The notes under the pieces are model-generated. The model saw only the letters and a program-made list of their open reading frames with translations. It made no database searches and was not told the DNA's origin. From assembly GCA_028571685.1 (NCBI GenBank), contig CM053166.1, positions 60,846,111 through 60,910,110 of the forward strand: a stretch of DNA of 64,000 bases. The letters run 5' to 3'. Positions 1 through 11,954 of the stretch are shown one piece after another. The position numbers and the translations under genes are program-made. This DNA comes from Heterohyrax brucei. Taxonomy: Eukaryota; Chordata; Mammalia; Hyracoidea; Procaviidae. Position 1 is the stretch's first letter. Every line of letters begins with the position of its first letter.

Positions 1-660
1 GGATCTCACCACCATCAATAAAGAAGAACCAGGAGTGGGGTGTATGCTTTGGACTCAGGATCCCTACTCTGAGAACCTCCTTAGCATCACGAGAGAGAAA
101 GAGAAAGTTAGAACACTGGAGACAGCAAGAAGCAGCAGCAGAGGAACAGTGGCAACAGAACCAGGAGACCAACAGGAGACTGGCAGAAGACTGCCAGGAT
201 ACTGTCAGGTGACTGGTAGGATATGACACAGTGGGCTTCCTGGACCACAGAGAGAAATCTGAGTGCCTTTAGGCAGGAGGTTTGCTAGTGAAGCAGCGTA
301 CCTCTGAACATTTGACTGGAAGCTAGGTTTGCCAACCCGTAGAACTGGAGCTGAGCACCTTTGGGCTGAGGCAGTGGGCAGAGCAACAGAGCTAAAAGAT
401 CTTTGTAACAATTGGCCAAGCAGGGCAGAGTCCAGGCAGGGTAGCTGAGGACCAAAAAGGAAGCCTACCTGTGGGCATAGTTGACAAGAGGCTGTCCTGA
501 TCAAAGAATTGCGTGTTCTTGAACTAGAATTGTAAACTATTATTTCCGTAATAAACCCTGTAACTGTAACTATGGTCTGTGAGTTTTCTGTGGCCATTAC
601 AATGAATTATTGAACTCAACAGAAGAAAGCACCATGAGAGGGACAGTTGCTTTCAGAATT
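1..660 (+). repeat. LTR-like repeat, probable endogenous retrovirus LTR
   Basis: There is no credible plus-strand ORF. A poly(A) signal AATAAA lies at 550-555. The block after it (GGTCTGTGAGTTTTCTGTGG, about 573-592) reappears reverse-complemented at about 29270-29300, and the stretch at 255-285 resembles 31876-31905. Dispersed copies with a poly(A) signal near one end suggest an LTR family. I could not place the left boundary, which may lie outside the window. A 130-codon minus-strand frame across 205-597 is an antisense shadow. Confidence 0.42.
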
Positions 661-2239
661 GATAAAGATGGCCAAGGGAGGAGGTGTGTCTGACCTCTGT
701 CTCATAGAAATCAGCCTTGGGTTTTTTATATTGATTCTCCTTCCCCCTGGTTAACTTAGAGGCAGTCAGACAATATCCATGCCACACCATTTTTACAAAA
801 TTCTACACAAGAGGAAGTAACTGAAAGTGAGAAAAATAATTTTAAAACCTCATTTGGAAGTGATGGAAGTCTGTTGCTAGCTTTCAGGGAATCCGAAAAT
901 TACATTTCCTACTTTAGTCAAGAAATACAATAAACCATCACTAAGGTTCACAGCTTCCTGTGCCAACCTAGTAAAAAAAAAAAAAAAAAGTGATCCCAAG
1001 AATATTCTGTCTAACCAAATCATGTTTGTAGAACAAAAGGATACAAATAAATATTATTGAACATGCAAGTGCTCAGTGTGTATCATTGCTGTAAGCATCT
1101 TGAGAAAAACACTGGAGGACAACCTTAAGATAACAAAGAGGTGACCAAGAAATATATGAGGAAAGAACTCACAGGGAATTTGAATATATTTAACAGTAGA
1201 ACCAAGAATAAAATACATGTAAGAAATAAAGTACAAAATAGAATGTAAAAGTTGTATGTGATAAAAAAATAAATAAATGACTTATGTAGGAGACTGTTGC
1301 TACCCTGTCTGTATCACTGCAGCCGTCTACTTCAATTTGTTCTAGCTGAATTTCATCTACAAGAATATCCACCTTTTTTCCTCAGGACAGCATGCAATAA
1401 GATCAGTGAATTAAAATCCCCCCAGGAGAGGCTGACAAAAAATGGTTGATGGGAACTGATGTATAAATGTCCTAGATCTCTTGATCCTTGGAGATATATA
1501 ACATATATATTACAGTCTTTCCAAGAATGTCATCATAAGATTAAGCTCAAGTCACCTGAAGTGGCAGCTGCCTTAATAATACTCTTTTTTATTGGTTGTC
1601 CTGTCTATCCTTGGTACTTCCTTACTTCCCTACTGATAAGTTCTTCCTTTTAACAAATAAAATAGTTACACTTAAATAATTGTCTCATCATTTGCCAGTG
1701 GAGAAACCTAAGTTACAACAATACAACTAGACATGATTGAGGGAGGGAGAAAGAAAATACAAAGCACTGTACACATCTAATTATTTCACCTGTAATTGCT
1801 GTGAACACAAGGAGATAATTTAAAATTGCAAATGCAGTAATAGAAGCACAATCATAGTTAACTATAAATGGAAAAAAGTATAATGCAACTAAAATTGAGT
1901 GGTAGAAGCAATGAAGCAAAATAAGTTCATCTTTGATCAGATTCAACAAGAAAAATAAATAGCACTTAAAAATGGCAGAGTAAGAATACTATTTAAATTC
2001 ATAGGTGTAGATTAAAAATTACAATGAGAAAACTAGCAAAAATTATCAGAATCAACTTTTTTAGAACTTTTGAAATTAACCCAAAACTTGCAGCATTTCT
2101 GGGAATTTTTTTTCAGCAAAAACAAAGTGCTGTGGGATGTTTCAACTTGTCATGCTCCTCCTCCCCCATTCTAGCTCTGCAAGAGCCGAGAAAAAGAAAA
2201 GCTCACTTTATGGTGAACCAGATGCTTAGCAGCTACTAA
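661..2239. other. AT-rich intergenic sequence, no gene seen
   Basis: Low-complexity AT-rich DNA with a 17-A run near 973-989 and a (AAAT)n-like patch near 1262-1276. ORFs are short and show no family resemblance. A 14-A run at 2238-2253 abuts the SINE that follows. Confidence 0.5.
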
Positions 2240-2254
2240 AAAAAAAAAAAAAAT

Positions 2255-2413
2255 TGAAAACCCATAGCCATCAAGTCAGGTCTGACTAATAGTGACCCTA
2301 TAGCTCAGAGTAGAGCTGCCCCACAGAGTTTCCAAGGAGTGCCTGGTGGATTTGAACTGCTGACCTTTGGCTAGCAGACATAGCATTTAACCCACTATGC
2401 CACCAGGGTTTCC
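2255..2413 (-). mobile_element. AfroSINE (tRNA-derived SINE), nearly full length
   Basis: Read on the minus strand it starts with GGAAACCCTGGTGGCATAGT, passes the tRNA-like B-box region (AGTTCAAATCC-like) and ends in the tail block. On the plus strand CAAGGAGTGCCTGGTGGATT and CACCAGGGTTTCC mark it. Non-autonomous; probably mobilised by an RTE LINE because the two share a 3' block. Confidence 0.85.
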
Positions 2414-2570
2414 TTTAGAAGCTATTAGAGAGAGAAAAATGAGGCTGAAGATCTTTCAAAAACTCATTTTCAAGGCTTGTCAATATGGGACCTACCTGGT
2501 CTTTCCAGTGCCTGGAATACCCTAGCTGACTTGTAGCTGGCTCAGAGCTAAAAGCCTGTTCCTCAGGGGC

Positions 2571-3152
2571 TGTCTTAATTATCTAGTAGTGCTATCACAG
2601 AAATACTGCAAGATAAATTTATTCTAGAAATTCAGGTTGTCAGCTCCTAGGAACGTCTTTCTCTCTCTGTTGGTTCTGGAGGAAGGTCCTTGTCATCTGT
2701 CTTTCCTTGATCCAGTAGCTTCTCAGCACAGGAATCTTGGGTCCAAAGAATGCACTCTGCTCCTATCACTGCTTTCTTGGTCACATGAAGTCCCTATGTC
2801 TCTGGGCTCACGTTTATCTTTTATATCTCAAAAGAGATTGCCTCAAGACACATTTCAGTCTTGTAGATTGAATCCTTCCTCACTAACATAACTGTTATTA
2901 ATCCTAGTTCATGAATATCACAGAGATTTGCTTTAGGCCTCTGTGTATGTGTGTGGCTATGCCTTCAACATTCAGCCAAGATAGTTTACAACTCTGCCTT
3001 AGCTATCACTTCCTTCTTGCATTTATCTCCCATTGACAACACATGGGAAAATCACATCAGATGACAAAATGGTGGACAATCACAGAATACTGGGAATCAT
3101 GGCCCAGTCACACTGGTGGATAATTTGAGGAGATACAATTCAATCCACGACA
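2571..3152 (-). mobile_element. MaLR-like LTR (MLT1 type), solo
   Basis: On the minus strand it opens with TG, then a GGATTGAATTGTATCTCC-like block, and ends with the GTGCTATCACAGAAATACTG complement followed by CA. The same family recurs at 24146-24641, 27353-27845 and 30854-31375. Length is about 580 bp. No internal retroviral region is attached, so it is a solo LTR. Assignment to MLT1 rests on the recognised terminal motifs. Confidence 0.6.
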
Positions 3153-3559
3153 GGAAGAACTTATTAACTTCACAGATGCATATGGCAGTGGATAAACAGC
3201 AGACTAATCAAAAACTTGAATTGAAATCTGAAGAATGAGAGTCCATAGGGGCTTTACAAAGCTCTCATGTGTTCTTGGAAATCTGGAGGGCCAGCACATG
3301 CCCAGGGCTCTGGGTATGCTCAAGAAAGACCTGAGAAGGCCCTAATCCTTCTGGTTTACCTTGGGAAATCTATGCAAGAAGGAAGTGATACCTAAGGCAG
3401 AGTTATAAACTATCTGGCTGAATGATGGAGGCATAACCAAACACATACACAGAGCCCTATGTGAGATTTATTGGTTCCAGACATTTAAAGAAACCTCTTT
3501 CCAAGTATTAGCTGACTACTAAGAAAGCCAATTACAGTTTTTGGTGGCCACATGTGACA
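3153..3559. other. Probable 5' portion of old HAL1/L1 sequence
   Basis: No ORF. Fragments such as GACACTGGATTTAATACATA at about 3600 resemble the region just upstream of ORF1 in old mammalian L1/HAL1 elements, so the LINE described next may begin in this stretch. The left boundary is not clear. Confidence 0.35.
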
Positions 3560-3788
3560 CAAGGAAAGAAGAAATCACCAACTGTTCTCAAGGAAGTCCA
3601 GACACTGGATTTAATACATAAAGACTTTAAATAAACTATTTCAAATATCAAATAGCTAAAGAAAACGATATCTGAAGAATTAACATGAAGTAGGAAAATG
3701 ATGTCTCACTAAATAGAGGACTCAGTAAAGAGATATAAATTATAAAAGGAGTCTAAATAGATTTTGTAGCTGAAAAACAGTCATTGAA

Positions 3789-3986
3789 ATGAAAAAAAAT
3801 TCACTAGAAGAGCTCAGTAACGTATTTGAGGAAACAGAAGAAACAATCAGCAGATTTGAAGATAAGTCAATTGAGATTATCAAAAAAAGAATGAAGAAAA
3901 ATGAACACACCCTCAGATATCTGTGGGATATATCCAAGTATAACAACATACATATAATAGAAGTTACAGAAGGACAGAAGAGATAA
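3789..3986 (+). pseudogene. ORF1 (RNA-binding protein) remnant of HAL1-like element
   Basis: A 65-codon open piece with a lysine- and glutamate-rich heptad pattern and a segment ending in a conserved-looking LRYLWDISKYNNIHIIEV stretch, as in the region between the coiled coil and RRM-like domain of L1 ORF1p. The family protein forms trimers and coats LINE RNA. The frame breaks shortly after and resumes in other frames. Non-functional fossil. Confidence 0.6.
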
Positions 3987-4386
3987 AAGTGGCAGAAAGA
4001 ATATCTGAAAAAATAATACCCCAAAGCTCTCCAAATTTGAAGAGGGAGTGGGAAACAAACAAACAAAGAAAAAACATGGATCTACACATTGAGAAGCTAA
4101 ACAAACTCCAACAAGGATAATCTCAAAGAGAATCATACTTAGACACATCACAGTAAAACTGTCAAAAGATGAAGTGGCAATCTTGAAAGCAGTAAGAGAG
4201 AAGCAATTCTTCACATATAACGAATCTTTATAATAATAACACCTGGTTTCTCATCAGAAGTCATAAGAGACAAGAAGGCAGTGGGACAGCATATTCAAAG
4301 TGGTAAATGAAAAAACAAACAAAAAAAAAGTCGACCAAGAATTTTATATCCAAAAAACTTATACTTTACAAAGGAGGGACACAAGA

Positions 4387-4562
4387 TCTGACAATTAGGT
4401 TCGCAAACTCATCCTAGAAAAAGTGCTGCATAACTCATTGCTGAGTATCGCTATGGTTACCTTCAAAGTACTCCCCTTGGGAAGCTATGCACCAATGCCA
4501 GTGCCTAGTCCACCCTTTAAAGGCACGTTTTCTAGAATGAGTTCATGAACTTAATTGTCAGA
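4387..4562 (-). mobile_element. Internally deleted mariner (MITE-like), both terminal inverted repeats present
   Basis: The left end begins TCTGACAATTAGGTTCGCAA and the right end reads, reverse-complemented, TCTGACAATTAAGTTCATGA, giving terminal inverted repeats of about 32 bp. Between them, read on the minus strand, is sequence for the C-terminal end of a mariner transposase (residues like WTRHWHWCIASQGEYFEG) followed by a stop. The rest of the transposase is deleted, leaving 176 bp. It sits inside ORF1 of the HAL1-like element. Confidence 0.72.
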
Positions 4563-4728
4563 CTTCATACAATGACAGCTCTGAAAAAGAGTTCCAGAAC
4601 TGGTGGACTAGGTGCTGGCATTACTGCACAGCTTTCCAAAGGAAGTACTTCAAAGGTGACCATCATGATATTCAGCAATGAGGTGTGTGGTACTTTTTCT
4701 AAGATGAATTCAGACCTTGTAATTAAGA
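4563..4728 (+). mobile_element. Second mariner 3'-end fragment, opposite orientation
   Basis: It directly abuts the deleted mariner. Read on the plus strand it encodes the same transposase C-terminus (GGACTAGGTGCTGGCATTAC region, then a CAAAGGTGACCATCATGATA stretch) and ends near 4728 with a diverged terminal inverted repeat. The two copies differ at many positions, so this is not a recent local duplication. Together, 4387-4728 has mariner 3' ends facing outward on both sides. Confidence 0.65.
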
Positions 4729-5600
4729 CATTCCCAGATAAACAAAAACAGAAAGAATTTATCACTAGTAGACCTGTCTTTCAAGAAATATTGAAGGTTT
4801 GAGGAAGATTTATAAATGACCAACGAGCCCATGAAATGATGCTTGACATTACTCAGAATTAGAGAAATGCAAATCCATGTCACAATGAGTAGCCACTTCA
4901 CACTCACTGTGATGGCTAGAATCAATAAGTCAGCTAAAAACAATCGTTACTGAGGATATGGATAAATTGGAACCCTTCTATACTGTTAGTAGGAATGCTA
5001 AATGGTTTGGAAAACAGTTTGACAGTTTCTCAAAGAATTAAACACAGAGTAACCATATTACCCAACAGTGTTACTCCTAGGAATATGCCTGAAAGAAAAA
5101 GTGATACAAGAGTGTTTATAACGGAACTATTCATAATAGTCAAGAGATGGAAACAATCCAAATGTATACCAACTAATGAATGTATTAAAAATATAGTATA
5201 TCCAGGCAATGGAATATTATTCTGTCATAAAAAGGAATGAATTACTGATACATGCTAAAACATGAAGGATCTTTGAAAAATGTATGGTATGTAGAAGAAG
5301 CCAGTCACAAAAGACCACAGATTATATGATTCCACTAATGGCTTGGCAATGTAAAAATCCCAAATAAGGAAACCTATAGAGACAGAAAGTAGATTAGTAA
5401 ATGCTTAGGACTGGGAGGGGACCAGAAGGACAGGAGGACAGGGGCAAAATAGATAAAGGGTATGGGGTTTCCTTTTGAAGTTTACCATGCATCAGATCAC
5501 GGAACCTTGATATATTAGTGAGTCATGGATTGCTGACTTCCTTGGGAACTCACTATATGTCTGTAAAATGAGTGCAAGATATTTGACAAAAGTCTTTTAT

Positions 5601-7159
5601 TTAACACAGGCAAAAACTTTATTTTTAATAGAAATAGTCTAAACTCAACATTCCACATTAATTCAATTAAGTATTATGAAGGCACTGTTATATTTAAGAC
5701 TACATTGAAATATGACAGGAACGATTTTACAGTGCTCTGACCTATTAAATGAAAAGCTTAAAAGTTTCATTTGAGTCATGTTTGTAATCACGTGATATAT
5801 GTAATTCTGTATAATTAAGCAAATTACAATAACAAAGATATCTCTGTTGTAAAAATATAAATATTTAGAAAATATGAAAAACAGTTCACATATGAAAGAA
5901 AAGTTGCAAAGCCAGAAACAAAAGACTATTATGACTAAATAAGAGAAAACTCATTTTTCATATCAATAAAAGTAAATGGGGTAAATTCTTCTGTTAAAAG
6001 AAGAATTCTAGTTTGATTCATATGCATTATTCAAGGGATATAAAAATGAGATATTCAGAAAAGTTAGGAAAAAGAGGATTGGCAAGTGTACACTAAGAAA
6101 ATATGAGCTAGAAGAAAAGGGCTCATGATCCTAGTATCAGCATCAAATAGAATTTAGAAACAAAAATATTAAATTACACATAGAAGAGCACTTTTCAAGC
6201 TGAGGATATAAACTGCAGTGTGGATACATACAGATTCCATTGTAAAAACCATTATTAAACATAGTAATTAACCAAGGTAGAGAAGGTAAAAGAAATTTAC
6301 TAATAAATTTCCTAATACTAAGTAGGAAACTTGAAATATACTTTCATTGTTCAAGACAGATAAAGTTGGTCAAAAATGAGGGCAGGTATAGAAGACCTGT
6401 GCTGGATTGCACTCTGGCTTCTGGTTAGGTTTAGTCAAAGGGAAGCACTAGTAGTAGAACAAGGATACAAGGACAGTAAGATTACGTTAGTTGTTTCCTT
6501 TGATTTGCTGCAGGTTGACTGCATCCTTCTACTAAAGTCACGGCTTCTGTAAAGTCCTTTTCACACGTTCTGTCTCAAGGCATATAACTACTTCCACTTC
6601 TTCTCTTTCGGGCCTTTATGTGGTAATGTCACACCCCAAAACATTTGAGTTACTCTCCCTTATGCAATCTTTCTACTGTAAATTATCCCTTTATTATTTA
6701 ATTTAAAAAGAAAGAAATCACTCTTCTTGTTTTTACCATGTAAAGACCTCCATTCTGTATTAAGTGAAAAAAAGTTACGTGCAGATATATGTACACATAA
6801 TGTTACAAGTTATATAAAAAAAGAAAGGAAAAAAATTATGTATCTGATTTAACTTTTATTTGCATAAAAATTACCTGTGGTGGTTAACAAGAAATCAATA
6901 ATGTTGGTTGCTGGTTGGAGAAGTGATAACTGAGCAAACGTGGGACAGGGATGGTTGGAGAGTTTTCCTTGTATATTTTTTAAAAAATGCTTTTTATGGC
7001 TGTGTGTACCTTGTGAACTTTGATTTAACAATTAAATCAAATTGCAATTACATCAAGCATTTAGAAAACAACTTAATGGAAAGTTAAATTTAAAACATTA
7101 AAGGTTTAAAATAACTCCAAAGTAAAGCAAAGTTAGAATTATATTGAGGCACTGAAAAG
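5601..7159. other. AT-rich sequence with possible degenerate L1 ORF2 fragment
   Basis: No intact gene. The part from about 5930 to 6360 (for example AGTAAATGGGGTAAATTCTT) vaguely resembles the ORF2 region of old L1 elements in plus orientation but is too decayed to place. The rest shows no feature. Confidence 0.35.
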
Positions 7160-7319
7160 GAAAAAACCACTGCCATCAAGTCGGGTCCAACTCATAGCGA
7201 CCCTGGAGATCAGAGTAGAACTGTCCCACAGAGTTTCCAAGGAGCAGCTGGTGGATTTGAACTGCTGACCTTTTGATTAGCAGACATAGCACTTAACCCA
7301 CGATGCCACCAGGGTTTTG
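7160..7319 (-). mobile_element. AfroSINE, nearly full length
   Basis: Minus-strand copy. On the plus strand it runs from CCACTGCCATCAAGTCGGGT through GGAGCAGCTGGTGGATTTGA to CCACCAGGGTTTT. The tRNA-like promoter half lies at the right end. Confidence 0.85.
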
Positions 7320-8560
7320 CTAAACATGGCAGTAGTTCTAAATGATTACAGAATGTTAAGAGAGAAAGAATATTAGCTTTGGCACGTTTAAAATAAGTGG
7401 AAACTAAAACGGTAGAAAATAACATGAAAACAAGAATGTAAACATTTTCTGAGCTCCCTCTATTGTTTGGACAGAGGCTAAAGATGAGGATGACTTTAGA
7501 TTTTACTTTGCATGCATGCTGAAATCTGACTGTAAATCCAGAAACCCAAAGTTGTTAGCATCTAACAGTCATTCACATTTGTTTTTTCTTGTCAGATACT
7601 AAGAGATAACCTAGCAAGTAAAGGAAAAATTCAGACCAGCCCACATTCTAAAGTCTACCCCATAGAAAAAGGAAACAACACTGTTATTTATACTCATGAT
7701 GCTCATTTGTGGCTCCCTGGAAGAATGATTTTATACATCATACTGTACTGTGTTGTTTCTTCGGTGACTTATGGGGTGCCATGGCCTGCATGTTAATGGC
7801 ATACATTCATGCTAAGCATCTGTTATCAGATTTAAATGAGCATAAGTAAATAAGCAACCTTGTAGAAAAGATTCTAAGTCACAAAGCAAACATGTATTTG
7901 GAGACTTGAGACGTAACAGGCTGCGTTATAGTACGTGTATTTCCATTGTATCTCCCATTGCAACCATCCATTATCGATTACTGGCCTTTCTTGTGGCTTG
8001 CTTAGTTGATCTCATGAGCTAATATGTCTACTTTCAGAGACCAAAATATGATGAATATTGTGTGTAGGATCACAGTATTTTTTAGCCCTGGAGAAGAAAG
8101 GCTAAAACTTTTACCACATCTGGCTTTTTTCTTTTACAAATGTGTATTTAACTATCCACCTATCCTGAGTTTCAAAAGTCAGGAAGGGCTGGGAGTTGCT
8201 GGGAATCTTCTGATGAACTCTTCTGGATGTTCTGTAATGAGATTAATTGCCTTGCCCTCAGGTAAAGATGCCACATTTTATCACCACAGCCCGGGAAAAG
8301 CACTCCTGTCTTCCTTTTAAAGATGGCCTAAGGCCCAGAGAAGTTCAAAGCACCTGTTTGCACAAATTGGAAAGAAAATCAGGGGAACTCCTTGTTCACA
8401 TATCCCTGCTTTTTTCCAGATTACTGAGACATTGCTGACTCTGCTGCTAAGAAGGCATGGTTACCTCTCACATTTCATCTAATTAACCTGAAATTACCCT
8501 TCTCATTAACCTACAGATGAGCAAGCTAAGACACATATTTCATCACATGTGCACAGACAT
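7320..8560. other. Intergenic sequence, nothing recognised
   Basis: The longest plus-strand frame (8024-8320, 98 codons) has no recognisable domain and no clear splice context. No tandem array and no transposon boundary are evident. Confidence 0.4.
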
Positions 8561-8564
8561 CAAA

Positions 8565-10665
8565 TGGACTACATCTGAAGAAGGTGACCATAGCAAAGCT
8601 TAATATCATCAGTCAGAACAAGGCCAGAGACTGGTAAAGCAAGCCCACGTGAAACTTTAGAGACCATCTCAAAAATAGATTGGATGCACTGAAGACTAAT
8701 GACTGAAGACCAGATGAGTTGTGGGATGCCATCAAGGACATCATACATGAAGAAAGCAAAAAACATCATTACAAAGGCGGGAAAGAAAGAACGTGAGAAG
8801 AGACTCTGAAACTTCCTCTTGAACATAGAGCACTATAGTAAAAGGAAGAAATGATCACAGAAAAAGAGCTGAATAGATAGTTTCAAAAAGTGTCTTGTGA
8901 GTACAAGGTAAAGTATTGTAATAAACCAGGAAAAGACCCAGAGTTAGAAAGCCAAAAGGGAAGAGCATGCTCAGCATTTCCAAAGCTGGAAGAACTGAAG
9001 AAAAAAATCAAGCATCAAGTTGCAATACTGAAGGATTCTGTGGGTAAAGTATGATTCGAGAGGCATCAAAAGAAGGTGAAAGGAATACAGTCACTGTACT
9101 GAGAAGAAATGGTTGACATTCAACAATTTCAGGAGGTAGCATATGATCAAGAACTGATGGCACTGAAGGAAGAAGTCCAAGCTGCACTGAAGGCATTGGT
9201 GAAAAATAAGGCTCCAGGAGTTCATGAGACACCAGTTGAGATATTTCAAACAAAGGAATGTAAGCCTGGAAACATTCACTCGTCTATGCCAAGCAATTCA
9301 AAGACAACTGCCTGGCCGACCAAGTGAAAGAGATCCATATTTATGCCTGTTCCAAAGCAAGGCACTCCAACAGAATGCAGAAATTATTGTATCATTAATG
9401 CCATAAGAAAGTAATATTTTGCTAAAAATAATTCAAAAACAGTTGCATCAGTACATCCACAAAAACTGCCAGAAATTCAAGCCAGATTTAAAAGAGAATG
9501 TGGAACCAGGAATATCATTGCTGACATCAAGTAGATCTTGACTAAAAACGGAGAACACCAGACAGATTTTACCTGTGTTTCATTGACTATGCAAAGCAGT
9601 TGACTGTGTGAATAATAACAAATTTTGATTAAAATTGCAAAATAGGAGTTACAGAACACTTAATTGTGCTCAGGAGAAACCAGTACATAGACCCTGAAGA
9701 AGTCTTTCCAACAGAACAAGAAGGTACTGCATGGTTTAAAGTCAGGAAATGTGAGCATCAGTGTTGTATCCTTTCACCATAATTACTCAATCTGTAGGCT
9801 GAACAAGGAATTTGAGAAGCTGGACTATATGAAGAATTCAGCATCAGAGTTGGAGGAAGACTTACTAACAATCTGTAATATATAGATGACACAGCCTTGT
9901 TTACTGAAATTAAAAAGGACTTGAAGCACTTGGTGGGTAAGATCAAAGACTGCAGCCTTCAGTATGGATTACATCTCAACATAAAGAAAACAAAAACCTT
10001 CACAACTGAACCAATAAGCAACATCGTGATAAACGGAGAAAATGTTAAAGTTGTCAAGGATTTCACTTTACTTGGTTCAACAATGAACAACCATGAAAGA
10101 GCACTCAGGAAATCAAATGATAAATTGCATTGACCAGATGTGCTGCAAAACTCTTTATAGTATTAAAAAGCAATGATGTCACTTATAGGACTAAAGTACA
10201 CCTGACCCAAACGCTGGTATTTTCAGTCACCTCATATGCATGAAAAAAATGGACAATGCTTAAGGATGATGAAAGAATAGTTGGTGCCTTTTAATTACGG
10301 TGCTAGTGAAGAATATTGACTATACCATGGACTGCCAGAAGAACGAACAAATCTGTCTTGCAAGAAGTCCAGTCGAAATGCTCCTTAGAAGTGAGGATGG
10401 TAAGATTTTTTCTCATGTGCTTTGGTCATGTTATTAGAAGGAATCAGTCCCTGGAGAAAAGCACCATGCTTGACAAAGTAGAATGCCAGCAAAAAAGAAG
10501 AAAATCTTCAAGAAGATGGATTGACACAATGGACAAAACAATGGGCTCAAACAAAGCAATAACTATGAGAATGGCTTAGGACCTGGCAGTGTTTCATTCT
10601 ATTATGCATACATAGGGTTGCTGTGAGTTGGAATTGACTGCATTACTGTAAAACACAGGTTTAGG
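8565..10665 (+). mobile_element. RTE-type (BovB-like) LINE, 5'-truncated
   Basis: About 2.1 kb of a non-LTR retrotransposon. The order is a linker region, reverse-transcriptase core with FIDYAK (about 9579-9600) and YIDDTALF (9879-9902), then a C-terminal region and a 3' end with GGGTTGCTGTGAGTTGGAAT just before 10660. The endonuclease domain is missing, consistent with 5' truncation. The 3' block is shared with the AfroSINEs, which is how such SINEs are thought to borrow RTE reverse transcriptase. Many stops: dead copy. Confidence 0.75.
9109..10579 (+). pseudogene. RTE reverse transcriptase, degenerate
   Basis: Open pieces at 9109-9327, 9897-10133 and 10316-10579 lie in different frames of one former ORF. 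The catalytic aspartate pair is visible as YIDD (9879-9890), followed by a region with NIKKTKTF and a LLGS motif (about 10070), as in RTE and BovB reverse transcriptases. A TAA stop lies directly before YIDD. In life the enzyme copies its own RNA at nicked chromosomal DNA. Not functional here. Confidence 0.72.
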
Positions 10666-10669
10666 TCAC

Positions 10670-11100
10670 CTACCTCAAAAGGCCAGTAGACAGGGGTAAA
10701 TCCCTAAGAAGTTTATTACATGCTGTCATGTAAGGGACAGGGGGGATTTGGGTCCTAACAGCCTGTCCCAATTTTCCAGGGAAGCCCAGGGTTTTATATT
10801 GGGTAGGTGAGGGTAAACATTAAATACGAAGGAAGAAAGAATGTGGCAATTGGGCAGGGGGGTGTCCATCTGGAGGGGTCTGGAGAAGATATACATCTGG
10901 AACTTGGGGGGGCCCTCAGGTCTCCGGTGTCTCTCGGTTGGTCATCATTTGAACAGGGGGCCAGCGTATGGTGCCTCCACTTGTTTGATAATTCTAAGAA
11001 GACTTGTAAAGGCTGTAAAGGCTGCAAAGATTTTATCTTAGTGGTTCCTACAAGTTACTGTGTGATTTCCTGGGCCAGGTAGTGCTAGGAAGCCAGAAAT
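10670..11100 (-). repeat. LTR-like repeat, copy 1
   Basis: Shares with 11435-11885 the ordered blocks GAAGTTTATTACA (poly(A) signal on the minus strand), then CCTCCACTTGTTTGATAATT, CTGTAAAGGCTGTAAAG and GTGGTTCCTACAAGTTA. Two related copies in the same orientation about 330 bp apart could be an old LTR pair around a deleted interior, or two solo LTRs. G-rich runs occur near 10850-10915. Overlapping ORFs here are repeat-derived. Confidence 0.5.
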
Positions 11101-11434
11101 TTTAAGAAAAGCAGGTAAAGAAACGTAGTTATTCTTGACTGCCTAATTCAACTACATGTCACCTAACAGCATGTTGGCATGGACTCTCATTGACTATGGT
11201 AAGATCTAAATTCCAGTTGAAATTTAGTTCTTCCTTATACAGAAGGAACAGTTAATTAGAAGTTTGAATTGGAATTTGGAATTTTAATTTTGGAATTTTA
11301 ATTTGGAATTTTAATTTTGTGGGTTGTTGCCAAAGCAGGTACTTTTTTGTGTTAAACTAAGAGCCCACACTTGGAATATAATTGTTAATTAAGGAAAATA
11401 TTGAATCACCTCAGCAACTGTTAAACAAGACAAA
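11101..11434. other. Spacer between two LTR-like copies; short AT tandem
   Basis: No gene. A small tandem of the form GGAATTTTAATTTT, about three imperfect copies, lies at 11272-11320. If the flanking repeats are an LTR pair, this is what remains of the interior plus later sequence. Confidence 0.45.
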
Positions 11435-11885
11435 ACTCCAGGTTCACGCCACCTGCCACAAAGCCAGTCTCTGAGACAGAAGCTTGAGGTAAGATCATCA
11501 AAAGTTTATTTGCAAGCTGGCATGCAAAGAAACAAGGGACATTCTCATCCTCAGAGCCTGCCTGCATTTGTCAGGCAAGGACAGGGTTTTTTAAAGGGAG
11601 AGGCTACATGCCAGTGCAGAGGCAGGTGTCAGGGAAGAAACAATATGGGCAACAGTGTCAGGGAGCATCTGTCCAGGGGCAGGCTTCAGGTGAAATATGT
11701 TTCAGAACTGGGGTCCAGAGGCTCTGGGTTGTCACCTGAGCAGGGGGTTGTCAAACTGGTACCTCCACTTGTTTGATGATCCTAAGAAGAGACTGTAAAG
11801 ACTGTAAAGGTTATATCACAGTGGCTCCTATAAGTTAACATGGGGTTTCATGCTTCAAATCTCCCCGTTGTTTGAAAACAGGGTT
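11435..11885 (-). repeat. LTR-like repeat, copy 2
   Basis: A second member of the family described at 10670-11100, with an AAGTTTATTTGCA block near 11500 and the CCTCCACTTGTTTGATGATC block near 11764. The two copies are clearly diverged from each other. Confidence 0.5.
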
Positions 11886-11954
11886 TTTCAATCTTCCTGT
11901 TTCAGAACCCAATATGTTTGTCTGAATTTTGACTCATGCTACATATTTAATGCA

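Larger units (their letters stand above)
3560..5600 (+). mobile_element. HAL1-like (half-L1) LINE: ORF1 joined to L1 3' end
   Basis: Sequence from about 3600 to 4380 and again from 4730 to 4800 matches the L1/HAL1 ORF1 region: a coiled-coil-rich stretch around 3789-3986, then the nucleic-acid-binding part. Immediately after ORF1 (from about 4800) it changes to sequence of the far C-terminal end of L1 ORF2 (AGAGAAATGCAAATCCATGT region; frame 4995-5240) and a 3' UTR. There is no endonuclease or reverse transcriptase between them, which is the defining layout of HAL1. Stops and frameshifts show it is long dead. It is interrupted by mariner pieces at 4387-4728. Confidence 0.65.

Noticed and set aside
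205..597. 130-codon minus-strand ORF
   Set aside because: It lies antisense to an LTR-like repeat and shows no domain. Relatives of the repeat do not keep the frame.
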